Assembly (NCBI GenBank): GCA_049509915.1
Contig: JBEKZL010000054.1
Coordinates: 1-52,713, forward strand
Source of the DNA: JBEKYD01 sp049509915
Lineage (GTDB): Bacteria > Acidobacteriota > Terriglobia > Bryobacterales > Bryobacteraceae
Direction of reading: 5' to 3'
Length of the DNA stretch: 52,713 nucleotides
Shown: positions 36,642-44,859 of the stretch, piece by piece
Layout: each line of letters starts with the position of its first letter
Position numbering within the stretch: the stretch's first letter is position 1
The notes under the pieces: generated by a model
Seen by the model: only the letters and a program-made list of their open reading frames with translations
The model's database searches: none
Told to the model about the DNA's origin: nothing
Program-made: the position numbers and the translations under genes

Positions 36642-37061
36642 TTAACAGGCGACCAAGGCCGGCCCACGCCGCCGCGAGCTCGGATCCATGTCAATTGCGC
36701 TGCGGAAGGCAGACTCGGCTTCCGCGGCTCTGCGCGGGTCCCGTCGTAGGACATCCCCAAGGCTGACCAAGTGGGTTGCGTTCTCCCGGTCGCTTTCAAT
36801 CAGCGCTCGAATTTCTGCCTCGGTGTTATTGCGTCCTTTCTGGGGCGGCTTAACCTGTTGGCCAGGGGCGCGCTCCATCAGTTCGAGATAGGATCTCCAG
36901 ATCTCTTCGATATCGGAGCAGTTCTGTCTGAGATACTCCTCGAACTGATCACGCTCCGCACCGGAGGCAAGCAAATATGCGAACGCGGTCTCGACCTCTG
37001 CCGGATCGTTCCGCCAGATCGGACGGTATCGTTCGATTCGGTCCCAGGCGATAAGCTCCAA
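36642..37061 (-). pseudogene. Middle fragment of the ATPase-TPR gene
   Basis: The frame reads FDNAELELIAWDRIERYRPI (partly upstream of its first Met) then a helical region with LLASGAERDQFEEYLRQNCS and a first TPR-like unit (EAESAFRSAIDMDPSS). Its start continues the winged-helix end of the ATPase after one missing base near 37074-37082. Its end continues into the TPR array after one missing base near 36673-36682, where correct reading would give AAAWAGLGRLLRRRE. It is thus the bridge between the two larger fragments. Confidence 0.7.
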
Positions 37062-38179
37062 CTCTGCGTTGTCGAAAAGACTCGTAGAAATTCAACAAAC
37101 CAACGGAGTTTGGCTCTCACCCGCCGACTGGCGCGCATAAGGTACCAAATGTTGAAGAAACGCTCCGCGACCTGATAGAGAGCCCTCTTGCTGTCGCCCG
37201 GATCGGCCTTTTCCAAGATTCCCTGCCGCACAAGCCGGGTCAATTGAGTGGAGACCACGCCCGCCTCTAGCCCGCTCTCGGCCGACACCTCCGCGGCGGT
37301 CACCGGGTCCCAGTGGAGTGCAGCGGCGTCAAGAACTTGCTGAGCTTGTGGCGACAGTTCGTCGACGCGGCCCTTGTAGTTAGGCGTGACCTGGTCGAGC
37401 AGTTGCTCCAGGTATTCGCGCGCGCCGCCTTGTAGACCGTCGAGCACGAGGTGGAAAAGAAGGACGGCAGTGCGCGGATTGCCACCGGGCAATTGCACCA
37501 GCGTGTGCAAGCGTGCTCCGTCGGCGCCGAGCCACTCGGTGACCCGGCGCTTCGCTGTTCCCTTTTCGCTCTCCTTCTCCTCCACGGATTCGCTCAGCTT
37601 GAGGAGCAGGCTCCGTACCTCCGCTGCAGTCAGCGGCGGGAGAGTTTGGATCTGGAAAAATTCGAAAAAAGCGCGCTCGGAGCCATATATGCCATCGCTC
37701 GCCCGCGTGGTGGCGCCGAACAGTGTAAGCTCTCTTCGGGAGGACAACAATTCACGCAGCCGCCATTGCTGTTGCTCCTCGATCATCTCAAACAAGCGGT
37801 CCGCATTGTCCACCAGCAACAAGAAGTCCTTTTGGATCTCGCAACCGAGACCGGCCAGGAACTGGGGCACCTCGTCCTCAATCTCCTCCGAGGTTTTCTT
37901 GCCCAAACGCACGGCATAGTCTTCGACCCGGCTCACAGCCTCCTTGTCCTGGAGGCGCTCCAGTGCATCCGCCACGGCATCTATCGTGTTCAAGAGGAAG
38001 CGGTGCAGGCGGTTCACGTTGTATTGCTCTTCCGGAAACACCAGCACCAGATAGCGGCGGCTCAGCTCGAATTCGTCCTCGACGCCATAACGTACCCGCT
38101 GAAGTAGAGTCGTTTTACCCATCCCACGGGTTCCGATGATCAGTACGTGGGGAGATCGCTCCTGGCGGAGGAGAGCCAT
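36878..38179 (-). pseudogene. Second P-loop ATPase, N-terminal part of the ATPase-TPR gene
   Basis: From the first in-frame Met the protein has Walker A GTRGMGKT (16-23), Walker B FLLLVDNA (119-126), a sensor-like ATTRASDG, and a winged-helix region (AAALHWDPVTAAEVSAESGL). It ends in FNIWYLMRASRRVRAK. The last 70 residues are out of frame: after FLRVF the true continuation is LFDNAELEL in the frame at 37061. At the 5' end, homologous-looking sequence (RFPFGGVPVYNPQSLSKEEA) extends upstream of 38179 but meets an in-frame TGA at 38286-38288, one codon after a GTG that overlaps the upstream gene stop. It most resembles STAND/archaeal-type ATPases. Confidence 0.72.
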
Positions 38180-38292
38180 TAAATGTTCGTAGGCCGACTG
38201 CCTGACATGGAACTGAGCTAGCGCCTCCTCTTTGCTGAGGGACTGCGGATTGTAGACCGGTACTCCGCCAAAGGGAAACCGCCTCTGTCAAA

Positions 38293-39466
38293 TCACGGCT
38301 GCACCTCTTTCCAGTAACGTCGCAGTAAAGCTGAGCGGAAGCGGACACTGCCTACATCGCGGACGAGATAACCATCACTTGTCAGCAAATCGAGCAACTG
38401 CCGCAACATCTCGTAGCGTTGCCGATCGTCCGCAACTTCCTGGCTTAGACGGAGATCGATGGTACTGATAGTCACCCCGGTAGCTTCGCGGCATGCTACG
38501 CTGAGCACCATCTCGCAGTAGTGCACCATCCGATCGTCGAGCATCTTGCTCAGTCGCTCGTCCCAGTGGTCGAAGTGGGTCCTACCCTGCTGCATCAGCC
38601 GCTGTAGAGCGATTTCGACGAGGTCAGAGGAGGGTGAACTCTGGCGCTCAGCGACAACGGCGCGCAACTGTTCGAAGACAAGATTCAAGTAGAAAGGGAT
38701 CGGCCATTCGACGGCTGCTATGACGGCGTCAATAGTTTCGGCGGTCAGTGTCCACTGGCAGAATTGGCCCCTGGCCATTAGGTACGCGCGAGCCTTGTCG
38801 GGAGTGAAGGCGCCCAGTTCGATTGGCTGAAGGTCGTGAATCGTGCCCGACAGTTTCAATCTCCGGGCAACTGAATCAAGTCCAATTGAGCCGGCAAAGA
38901 ACCAACGTGGAGGGTATTGTTCCCGGAGGCGTTTGAGCCAGAGGAGAAAACGTTCGGCCCGAGTACCCCCGGGATCTTGTTCTACGATGCTGCCGATCAG
39001 TAATGGCAGCTCGTCGATGAGTAGGAGGGTACCCGAGTCGCCCGATTTCAAGAGGACCTCCGACTCATCTGCGGGTTGTCGCCAGTCGAAGCTCTTCGCC
39101 TTGAGCTCGATCATCCCGGTTTTGAGGACTACCTCAAGCTCCTTGGGAAGGTGTTCGCGGAAAGCCAGGCCCCACCCGCCGGACGACCACGGTGCATCCC
39201 TGAAACCACGAACCACTCTTTTGATGAAATCGAGTTCGTCCTCGGCGTCGGGTACCGACAAGTACACGGCTCTATAACCTCGGTGGTCGCTTTCCTCGTA
39301 CATTCGGTTCCAGGAGGAAGCTCTTGCCCACGCGCCTAGGAGCTAACAACAGCAAGTTGCTTGTTTTCAATAGCTCCCACGCGCGTGACATTATCTTTTG
39401 CCGATCGAAGAACGGGGAGCCGGTGGCCAAGCGGCCCATGGTTCCGGGTATGCCAGATTCATCCAT
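38293..39466 (-). pseudogene. First P-loop (STAND/AAA-type) ATPase, frameshifted after Walker A
   Basis: The first frame from ATG 39466 gives GRLATGSPFFDRQKIMSRAW, then LLLLAPRRVGKSFLL, a Walker A of the archaeal-ATPase/STAND type, and leaves the family pattern at PNVRG. In the next frame the protein continues NRMYEESDHRGYRAVYLSV, Walker B LLLIDELP, a helical region with GSIGLDSVARR, and a winged helix to the stop at 38293. One extra base at about 39305-39309 explains the break; dropping it gives SFLLNRMYEE. Repaired length is about 390 residues. Only three bases separate it from the start region of the second ATPase. Confidence 0.78.
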
Positions 39467-39877
39467 ATCAAAATTTGTCTCACAACAAATGTGTTTTGCA
39501 ACAAAAATGTTTCACAACGTTACTGTCCGTTGCCAAGGTGGAACGCCTGGGCAGGCCACGAACACCTCGGGATTTCGGCAGGTCAGGACGACTTCGCTTC
39601 TGGTCAATCAGTTCCGCCCGGAATACCCCACCGCATTTGCCAAAAAAGAACCGCTGCCGCCGCAGTCTCTTAGCCCGCCCCGGTCCCAAGCCCGTTCCCA
39701 TGCCGTGCTAAATTCAGATCGGTCAGGCTACTACACCCAACGGTCCGAGTGGCGAATAGACGCCCGAAAAAATGCACAAATACGAACCCAAACCGCCGTT
39801 TACCGAACGAACCCATCCGCGGATATAAAATTGAAACAAAGCCATTTAATTCGAACGGAGCAAGGCCGGCCTAACCC
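39467..39877. other. 411-base divergent intergenic region
   Basis: It separates the decayed ATPase locus from the MutS-like gene. Two near-copies of a 14-base word, CAACAAATGTGTTT (39482-39495) and CAACAAAAATGTTT (39498-39511), lie 16-45 bases before the ATPase start, a plausible regulator site. The AT content is higher at 39470-39520 and 39770-39860. No gene or further repeat is seen. Confidence 0.5.
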
Positions 39878-41710
39878 ATGACCCAAGACCCTCGAACCGT
39901 TTATAGCGACCTGCTGGCGCGGCGACAAGCGGAAATCGCCCGGCGCGATGCGACCTTGGTGCGGCTGGGCTACGCCCGGCTCGGGTTGGCGGTGACGGCG
40001 GCTGTTGTCGTCTGGCAGTCACTTTCGAGTGGTGCGTTTTCCATCGTTTGGGTGCTGGTTCCGGTGGCCGCGTTCGTGGCCCTGCTGGTGGCGCACGACC
40101 GACTTTCGCGCGCGCTTGAAAATCGCCGCCGCGCGGAGCGCTACTTCACGCGGGCACTGGCCCGGCTGGATGGCGTGTGGGCAGGCACTGGCGAAACCGG
40201 TATCGGGTACCTCGGCCCAACCCATGCCTACGCCCACGATCTGGACCTGTTCGGCAAAGGCTCGCTGTTCGAACTGCTCTCCACCGCGCGCACTCACATT
40301 GGCGAGGACACGCTAGCCCGGTGGCTGCTGGCGCCGGCCGATCCGGCTACCATCGGGCGGCGGCAACAAGCGGTGGAGGAACTGCGTCCGCGCCTGGATT
40401 TGCGCGAACAACTGGCGGTATTGGCGGAGGAAGGCCGCGGCGGCGTGAAACCGGCGGCGCTGGCGGAATGGGGGGAACGGCCCGCCGAGCTTTCGAGCCT
40501 GGCATTTCGCGTGGCGCTCTGGGTCGCGACCGTGCTTGGAATTGCCGGTGGCGTTGCCGGGGTTGCCCTGCTGCTGCACCAGTTCGGCGCGTTGCCGATG
40601 CGTCCGGTCTGGGAGACGCTCGCCCGCGACCTGTTCCTTTTGGTATTGCTCGCCAACGGTTGGTTCCTCTTTCGCAACCGCGCCGCGGTGGGCGGAGTGG
40701 TTGCGGCGGTGGAGGAGGCGGCCCATGAACTGAGCTTGCTCGCGGCTGTGCTGCGCCTGCTGGAGTCCGCCCGGTCTGTCTCGCCGCTGCTCGCCGAATT
40801 GCGAGCCTCGCTCGATTCGGAAGGCTCGGCGCCTTCCGCCCGCCTGGCCAAACTGGCTCGCCTCATGGAGCTTCTGGATTCGCGTGATAACGTCTTCGTG
40901 CGCTTGGCCGAGTTGTTCCTGCTCTGGACACCGCATCTGGCGCTGCGGGTCGAAGACTGGCGCCGCCACTCGGGGCCAACCGTGCGGCGATGGCTGGTCG
41001 CCATCGGAGAGATCGAAGCGCTGAGTTCGCTGGCCAGCCACGCCTTCGAGCACCCGGCCGACCCGTTCCCGGAGTTTGTCGAAGCCGGTCCGTGGCTGGA
41101 GGCTCAAGCCATCGGCCATCCGTTGCTCGACGAGCGGCGGGTGGTGCGCAACGACATTTCGATTGGCGGTTCGCTGCGCCTCGTGGTGGTCAGCGGCTCC
41201 AACATGTCAGGCAAGAGTACCTTGCTGCGCACGCTGGGAATCAACGTCGTGCTGGCCCAGGCGGGCGCGCCGGTCCGGGCGGCCCGGCTCCGGCTGTCGG
41301 CGCTGTCGGTAGGGGCTTCGATCTCGATTTCCGATTCTCTCCAGGGCGGCGTTTCGCGCTTCTACGCCGAGATTCTGCGCTTGCGCCAGATTCTGGACCT
41401 CACCGGCAGACGCCCGGCCGCGTTGTTCCTGATTGATGAGTTGTTGAACGGCACCAACTCGCACGACCGGCGGATTGGAGCCGCGGCGCTGGCCCGCGAA
41501 CTGGTGGCGCGCGGCGCCATCGGCCTGGTCACCACCCACGATCTCGCGCTGGCGGAAATTGCCGACGAACTGCAGCAAAGCGCGGCCAACGTACACTTCG
41601 AGGATTCCATCGCCGATGGGCGCATTCATTTCGATTACGTGATGCGGCCGGGCGTGGTGCGCAAGAGTAATGCCATCGAGCTGATGCGTTCCGTGGGGCT
41701 CCGAATTTGA
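39878..41710 (+). CDS. Membrane-anchored MutS-like ATPase
   Basis: 610 residues. The C-terminal third is a MutS ABC-type ATPase: Walker A GSNMSGKS (440-447), Walker B LFLIDELLNGTNSHDR, and the H-loop TTHD. The middle resembles the MutS lever/core domain (LLSTARTHIGEDTLARWLLA). It lacks the mismatch-recognition domain and instead has membrane segments at about 36-72 and 208-235 plus 251-275. Such membrane MutS-like proteins are known from Bacteroidetes and Acidobacteria, but their role is unknown; DNA mismatch repair is unlikely. Its TGA overlaps the TTG start of queG (TTGA), so the two are cotranslated. Confidence 0.85.
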   Translation: MTQDPRTVYSDLLARRQAEIARRDATLVRLGYARLGLAVTAAVVVWQSLSSGAFSIVWVLVPVAAFVALLVAHDRLSRALENRRRAERYFTRALARLDGVWAGTGETGIGYLGPTHAYAHDLDLFGKGSLFELLSTARTHIGEDTLARWLLAPADPATIGRRQQAVEELRPRLDLREQLAVLAEEGRGGVKPAALAEWGERPAELSSLAFRVALWVATVLGIAGGVAGVALLLHQFGALPMRPVWETLARDLFLLVLLANGWFLFRNRAAVGGVVAAVEEAAHELSLLAAVLRLLESARSVSPLLAELRASLDSEGSAPSARLAKLARLMELLDSRDNVFVRLAELFLLWTPHLALRVEDWRRHSGPTVRRWLVAIGEIEALSSLASHAFEHPADPFPEFVEAGPWLEAQAIGHPLLDERRVVRNDISIGGSLRLVVVSGSNMSGKSTLLRTLGINVVLAQAGAPVRAARLRLSALSVGASISISDSLQGGVSRFYAEILRLRQILDLTGRRPAALFLIDELLNGTNSHDRRIGAAALARELVARGAIGLVTTHDLALAEIADELQQSAANVHFEDSIADGRIHFDYVMRPGVVRKSNAIELMRSVGLRI

Positions 41711-42741
41711 CGGCGGAGGAACTCCGCGCACTGGCGCAGGAATGCGGATTCGAGCTGGCCGGCGTGGCCGAGGCTTTGCCTTTGCCGGAGTTGCCCGGCT
41801 ACCACGATTGGGTCGCGCGCGGCATGGCCGGCGGAATGCGCTATCTCACCGACCGCCGCGCGGCCGTGCGCGACGATCCCCGCAACCTGTTGCCGGAGGC
41901 TCGCTCCATCGTGTGCGTCGGCAGGCTTTACAACACCCCGCGGCCACTTTCGACACGTTTCAGCGATATTGAGCGCGGCTGGATTTCCCGCTGCGCCTGG
42001 GGCGACGACTACCACCACTCGATGCGGGCCGGGTTGGAGCAACTGCGCGGACGTCTGGAAGCCAGGGCCGGCCAGCCGATCCACAGCAAAATCTGCGTCG
42101 ATACCGCGCCCCTGCTGGAGCGCTCCTACGCCCGGCTGGCTGGGCTAGGCTGGATCGGCAAGAACACCTGCCTGATTCATCAGGGCGCCGGGTCCTGGTT
42201 TTTCCTGGGGGAGTTGCTGGTGTCCATTGAAATTGCGCCCGATCAGCCGCCACCCGACCGCTGCGGCACCTGCCGCCGCTGTATCGATGCCTGCCCCACG
42301 GCGGCCATCGTGCCCCAGGCCGGACGCTGGGAGGTGGATTCGCGTCTCTGCATCTCCTACCTGACCATCGAGTTGGCCGGTGCGATTCCCGAGGAGCGGC
42401 GCGCCGACGTGGGCCCTCACATATTTGGCTGCGACATCTGCCAGGACGTCTGCCCATGGAACCGCAAGGCTCCGGTTACAACAGACGCCGCCTTTGCCGC
42501 CCGCCACTTTGCCCCGCCGCTGGAAAGGCTGGCGTCGATCCGCGAGTCCGAATTCCACCACATGTTCCGTGGCACGCCGGTGACCCGCGCACGCTACCGC
42601 GGCTTTCTGCGCAACGTGGCCGTAGCCATGGGCAATGCGCGGCGGGAAGAATTTCGCCGGCCGCTCGAAAAGCTGGCCGCGCACCACGATCCAGTGGTGG
42701 CCGAGCACGCCCGCTGGGCGCTAGAGAGCCTTCCTCTGTAG
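41707..42741 (+). CDS. queG: Epoxyqueuosine reductase QueG
   Basis: 344 residues. This cobalamin- and iron-sulfur-dependent enzyme makes queuosine in tRNA from epoxyqueuosine. Catalytic Asp132 (ICVDTAPLLER), the first cluster motif CGTCRRCIDACP (186-197) and the second CDICQDVCP (242-250) are present, and HEAT-like helices end the protein (VAEHARWALESL). The TTG start at 41707 overlaps the stop of the MutS-like gene. No other que gene is in the window. Confidence 0.93.
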   Translation: MTAEELRALAQECGFELAGVAEALPLPELPGYHDWVARGMAGGMRYLTDRRAAVRDDPRNLLPEARSIVCVGRLYNTPRPLSTRFSDIERGWISRCAWGDDYHHSMRAGLEQLRGRLEARAGQPIHSKICVDTAPLLERSYARLAGLGWIGKNTCLIHQGAGSWFFLGELLVSIEIAPDQPPPDRCGTCRRCIDACPTAAIVPQAGRWEVDSRLCISYLTIELAGAIPEERRADVGPHIFGCDICQDVCPWNRKAPVTTDAAFAARHFAPPLERLASIRESEFHHMFRGTPVTRARYRGFLRNVAVAMGNARREEFRRPLEKLAAHHDPVVAEHARWALESLPL

Positions 42742-42891
42742 CCGCCCGCGATTTTCGTTGCCGGTGACCCGTCCCATTCGCTCGACCCTGACCAACCTGC
42801 TCACGCCTTCTCCAGTGCGTCATGCGCCACCCTCCTGGTAGTACTAGTGATGAAATTAATACAGAATGCGGTGGTCGCGTTGATTTAGTCC

Positions 42892-42920
42892 TTGATTACT
42901 GTAAGCTATTTGTATACTAT
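42892..42920 (+). promoter_or_regulatory. Promoter of the exopolysaccharide cluster
   Basis: TTGATT (42892-42897), 17-base spacer, TACTAT (42915-42920), in an AT-rich island (42842-42960) quite unlike the neighbouring genes. It leaves a leader of about 130 bases before the NusG-like gene, long enough for an antiterminator recruitment site. The 315-base gap 42742-43056 contains no believable gene. Confidence 0.65.
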
Positions 42921-43056
42921 TTTGCTAATCAAACCTGTTATTGGTCTGCTTCCACAATGATCCGTGGGAGTGAGCTAGCGGAAGCTTTGCCCAATGTAAT
43001 CGACCTCCATGTGCCCTTCACACCTATCTCAGGGAGACCTGAACAGTGTCAATAGG

Positions 43057-43575
43057 ATGCCGGTCCAGGATTTCTCCGCTTCCCAGGAGCGTTGGTACGC
43101 GCTGGCAGTCCGACCCCGGCATGAAAAGTCGGTCGACGAGTATCTGCGAAAAAGGGGCCTGCAGGCGCTGTGCCCTACCTACCGCGCTGCCAGGCGCTGG
43201 TCGGACCGGGTGAAAGCGGTCGATCTGCCGCTGTTTGCCGGCTATGTGTTCTGCTGTTTCTCCTACCGGCAGCGCCTCCTGGCTCTGAGTACGGTCGGGG
43301 TGCGTTCCATCGTCGGCTTCGGGTCGGCGCCCGAGCCCATACCCGACGCCGAAATCGCCGCTCTGCAATCGATTGGCAGGTCCGGCCTTCCCGCGCGGCC
43401 TTGGCCGCACTTGCGCGCCGGCGAGCGGGTCCAAGTAGTGAAGGGCTGCCTTGCCGGCCTCCAGGGCATTCTGGCTCGGGAAGAGGCCCGCGCTCGCGTC
43501 GTCGTCAGCGTCGAGATGCTGATGCGCTCAGTAGCCGTGGAAGTGGAGTGCGATAGTATCGCGCCCCTCCGATGA
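43057..43575 (+). CDS. NusG-like (RfaH/UpxY-type) transcription antiterminator
   Basis: About 172 residues. An NGN domain opens RWYALAVRPRHEKSVDEYLR and contains LFAGYVFCCF; the end has a KOW motif, LRAGERVQVVKGCLAGLQGI. Specialised NusG paralogues at the head of long surface-polysaccharide operons (RfaH, UpxY, LoaP) ride on polymerase and prevent early termination. Its place as first gene behind the cluster promoter fits this. A start 16 codons upstream (43009) is possible. Confidence 0.85.
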   Translation: MPVQDFSASQERWYALAVRPRHEKSVDEYLRKRGLQALCPTYRAARRWSDRVKAVDLPLFAGYVFCCFSYRQRLLALSTVGVRSIVGFGSAPEPIPDAEIAALQSIGRSGLPARPWPHLRAGERVQVVKGCLAGLQGILAREEARARVVVSVEMLMRSVAVEVECDSIAPLR

Positions 43576-43605
43576 GGCGCAAACCGTTTGAGATTGGGTG
43601 GGCGA

Positions 43606-43893
43606 ATGGCGGTATTGAACCCCCGAAACCGGATTTTTCTGATTCGGCTGACGCAGGACGAGTACGACACTTTGAAGACAGCCAGCGGCGACCGGGGCGC
43701 GCGAAGCACCTCGGATTTCGCTCGCTCGCTGCTGCTGTCGGCCCTCGGCAGAGGCGATGGCGACGGCGCCGGAACCTTGGAGGAAGTCCGCCGCACTCTG
43801 GCGGGTTTGCAGGAGGAAGTCGGCCGCATGGCGGCGAAGATCGGCCATCTGTCTTCCGAAGAGGCCCGCTTTCAGGAAGGAAAACAATCGTGA
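43606..43893 (+). CDS. Small ribbon-helix-helix-like protein in the EPS operon
   Basis: About 95 residues. LNPRNRIFLIRLTQDEYDTL is a likely beta-strand plus helix, SDFARSLLLSAL a second helix, as in RHH/MobC-like proteins. The C-terminal half is a coiled coil (EEVRRTLAGLQEEVGRMAAKI). Possibly a regulator of the operon. Its stop overlaps the GTG start of the export gene (GTGA). Confidence 0.65.
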   Translation: MAVLNPRNRIFLIRLTQDEYDTLKTASGDRGARSTSDFARSLLLSALGRGDGDGAGTLEEVRRTLAGLQEEVGRMAAKIGHLSSEEARFQEGKQS

Positions 43894-44840
43894 AGACCGC
43901 CATCGGCATGTTTCTTTTGGCGTGCGCTCTCTCGAACGCCGGCCGCGCGCAAACTAAGGGCGTCGTCGATAGCACCGTCGCCAACGTCGCTAACTTGCCG
44001 GCCCAGAGAATCGCCCCCGACGACCTGCTCGCCATCTCCGTCTACAACGAGCCGGAATTGACCCGCACCGTCCGCGTTTCGGCCGACGGCTCCATCCGCA
44101 TTCCCATGCTCCCCAACCCGGTCCATGCCGCCGGCCTGCTGCCGCCCGAACTCGAACAGGCCGCCGCCGACGCGCTCGAAAAAGGTCAGGTCCTGGTCCA
44201 TCCCGAAGTCACCGTCACCATCGTCGAGTACTCCAGCGCCCGCACCATCGGCGTCATGGGCGCCGTCCGCCACCCGCTGGTCTTCCAGGCCGTGGGCAAA
44301 GTCACCCTGCTCGATGCCCTGGCCCGCGCCGAAGGCGTCAGTGCCGATGCCGGCCCCGAAGTCCTCGTCACCCACTCCGGCCCCGCCGCCCTGGCCGACC
44401 GCATCAATCTGAAGAACCTCCTCGACGGCCGCGACCCCGCCCTCAATATCCCGCTCCTCGGCGGTGAAACCGTGCGCGTCCCCGAGGCCCGCAAGATCTA
44501 CGTTTTGGGCAACGTGAAACGCCCCGGCGCCTTCCCCGTCCGCGACGGCTCGGAAAACACCGTCATGAAGCTGCTCGCCATGGTCGAAGGCGTCGCCCCC
44601 TATGCCACCAAACAGGCCTACATTTACCGCCCCGCCGGCGACGGCCAGCCGCGCGTGGAGCTTCGCATCGAGCTCAGAAAGATCCTGGCCCGCAAAGCCC
44701 CCGACGTCCCGCTGGTGCCCGACGACATCCTCTATATACCCGATTCCACCGGCAAGCGCATCGGCGTCACTACCCTCGAAAAGGTCGCGATGTACGGCAG
44801 CGGAGCGGCCGCGGCGGTGATCTACGCGGGCGCCCGATAA
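43890..44840 (+). CDS. Wza-type polysaccharide export protein
   Basis: 316 residues with a signal peptide (1 to about 20, no lipobox Cys seen). A Poly_export domain (IAPDDLLAISVYNEPELTRT) and two SLBB domains follow (RTIGVMGAVRHPLVFQAVGK, then KIYVLGNVKRPGAFPV). It would form the outer-membrane channel for the polysaccharide, partnering the Wzc-like protein encoded 19 bases downstream. GTG at 43890 is chosen because it overlaps the preceding stop and begins the signal sequence. Confidence 0.9.
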   Translation: MKTAIGMFLLACALSNAGRAQTKGVVDSTVANVANLPAQRIAPDDLLAISVYNEPELTRTVRVSADGSIRIPMLPNPVHAAGLLPPELEQAAADALEKGQVLVHPEVTVTIVEYSSARTIGVMGAVRHPLVFQAVGKVTLLDALARAEGVSADAGPEVLVTHSGPAALADRINLKNLLDGRDPALNIPLLGGETVRVPEARKIYVLGNVKRPGAFPVRDGSENTVMKLLAMVEGVAPYATKQAYIYRPAGDGQPRVELRIELRKILARKAPDVPLVPDDILYIPDSTGKRIGVTTLEKVAMYGSGAAAAVIYAGAR

Positions 44841-44859
44841 CCGAAAGCAGACCCCAAAT

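Noticed and set aside
36642..39466. Programmed ribosomal frameshifting in the ATPase locus
   Set aside because: Four separate defects of mixed direction plus a stop codon, without slippery heptamers and following hairpins, are better explained by mutation or sequence error.
42822..43055. 77-residue open frame in the AT-rich leader of the EPS cluster
   Set aside because: It covers the promoter, has no homology pattern and no ribosome site; the composition is unlike real genes here.
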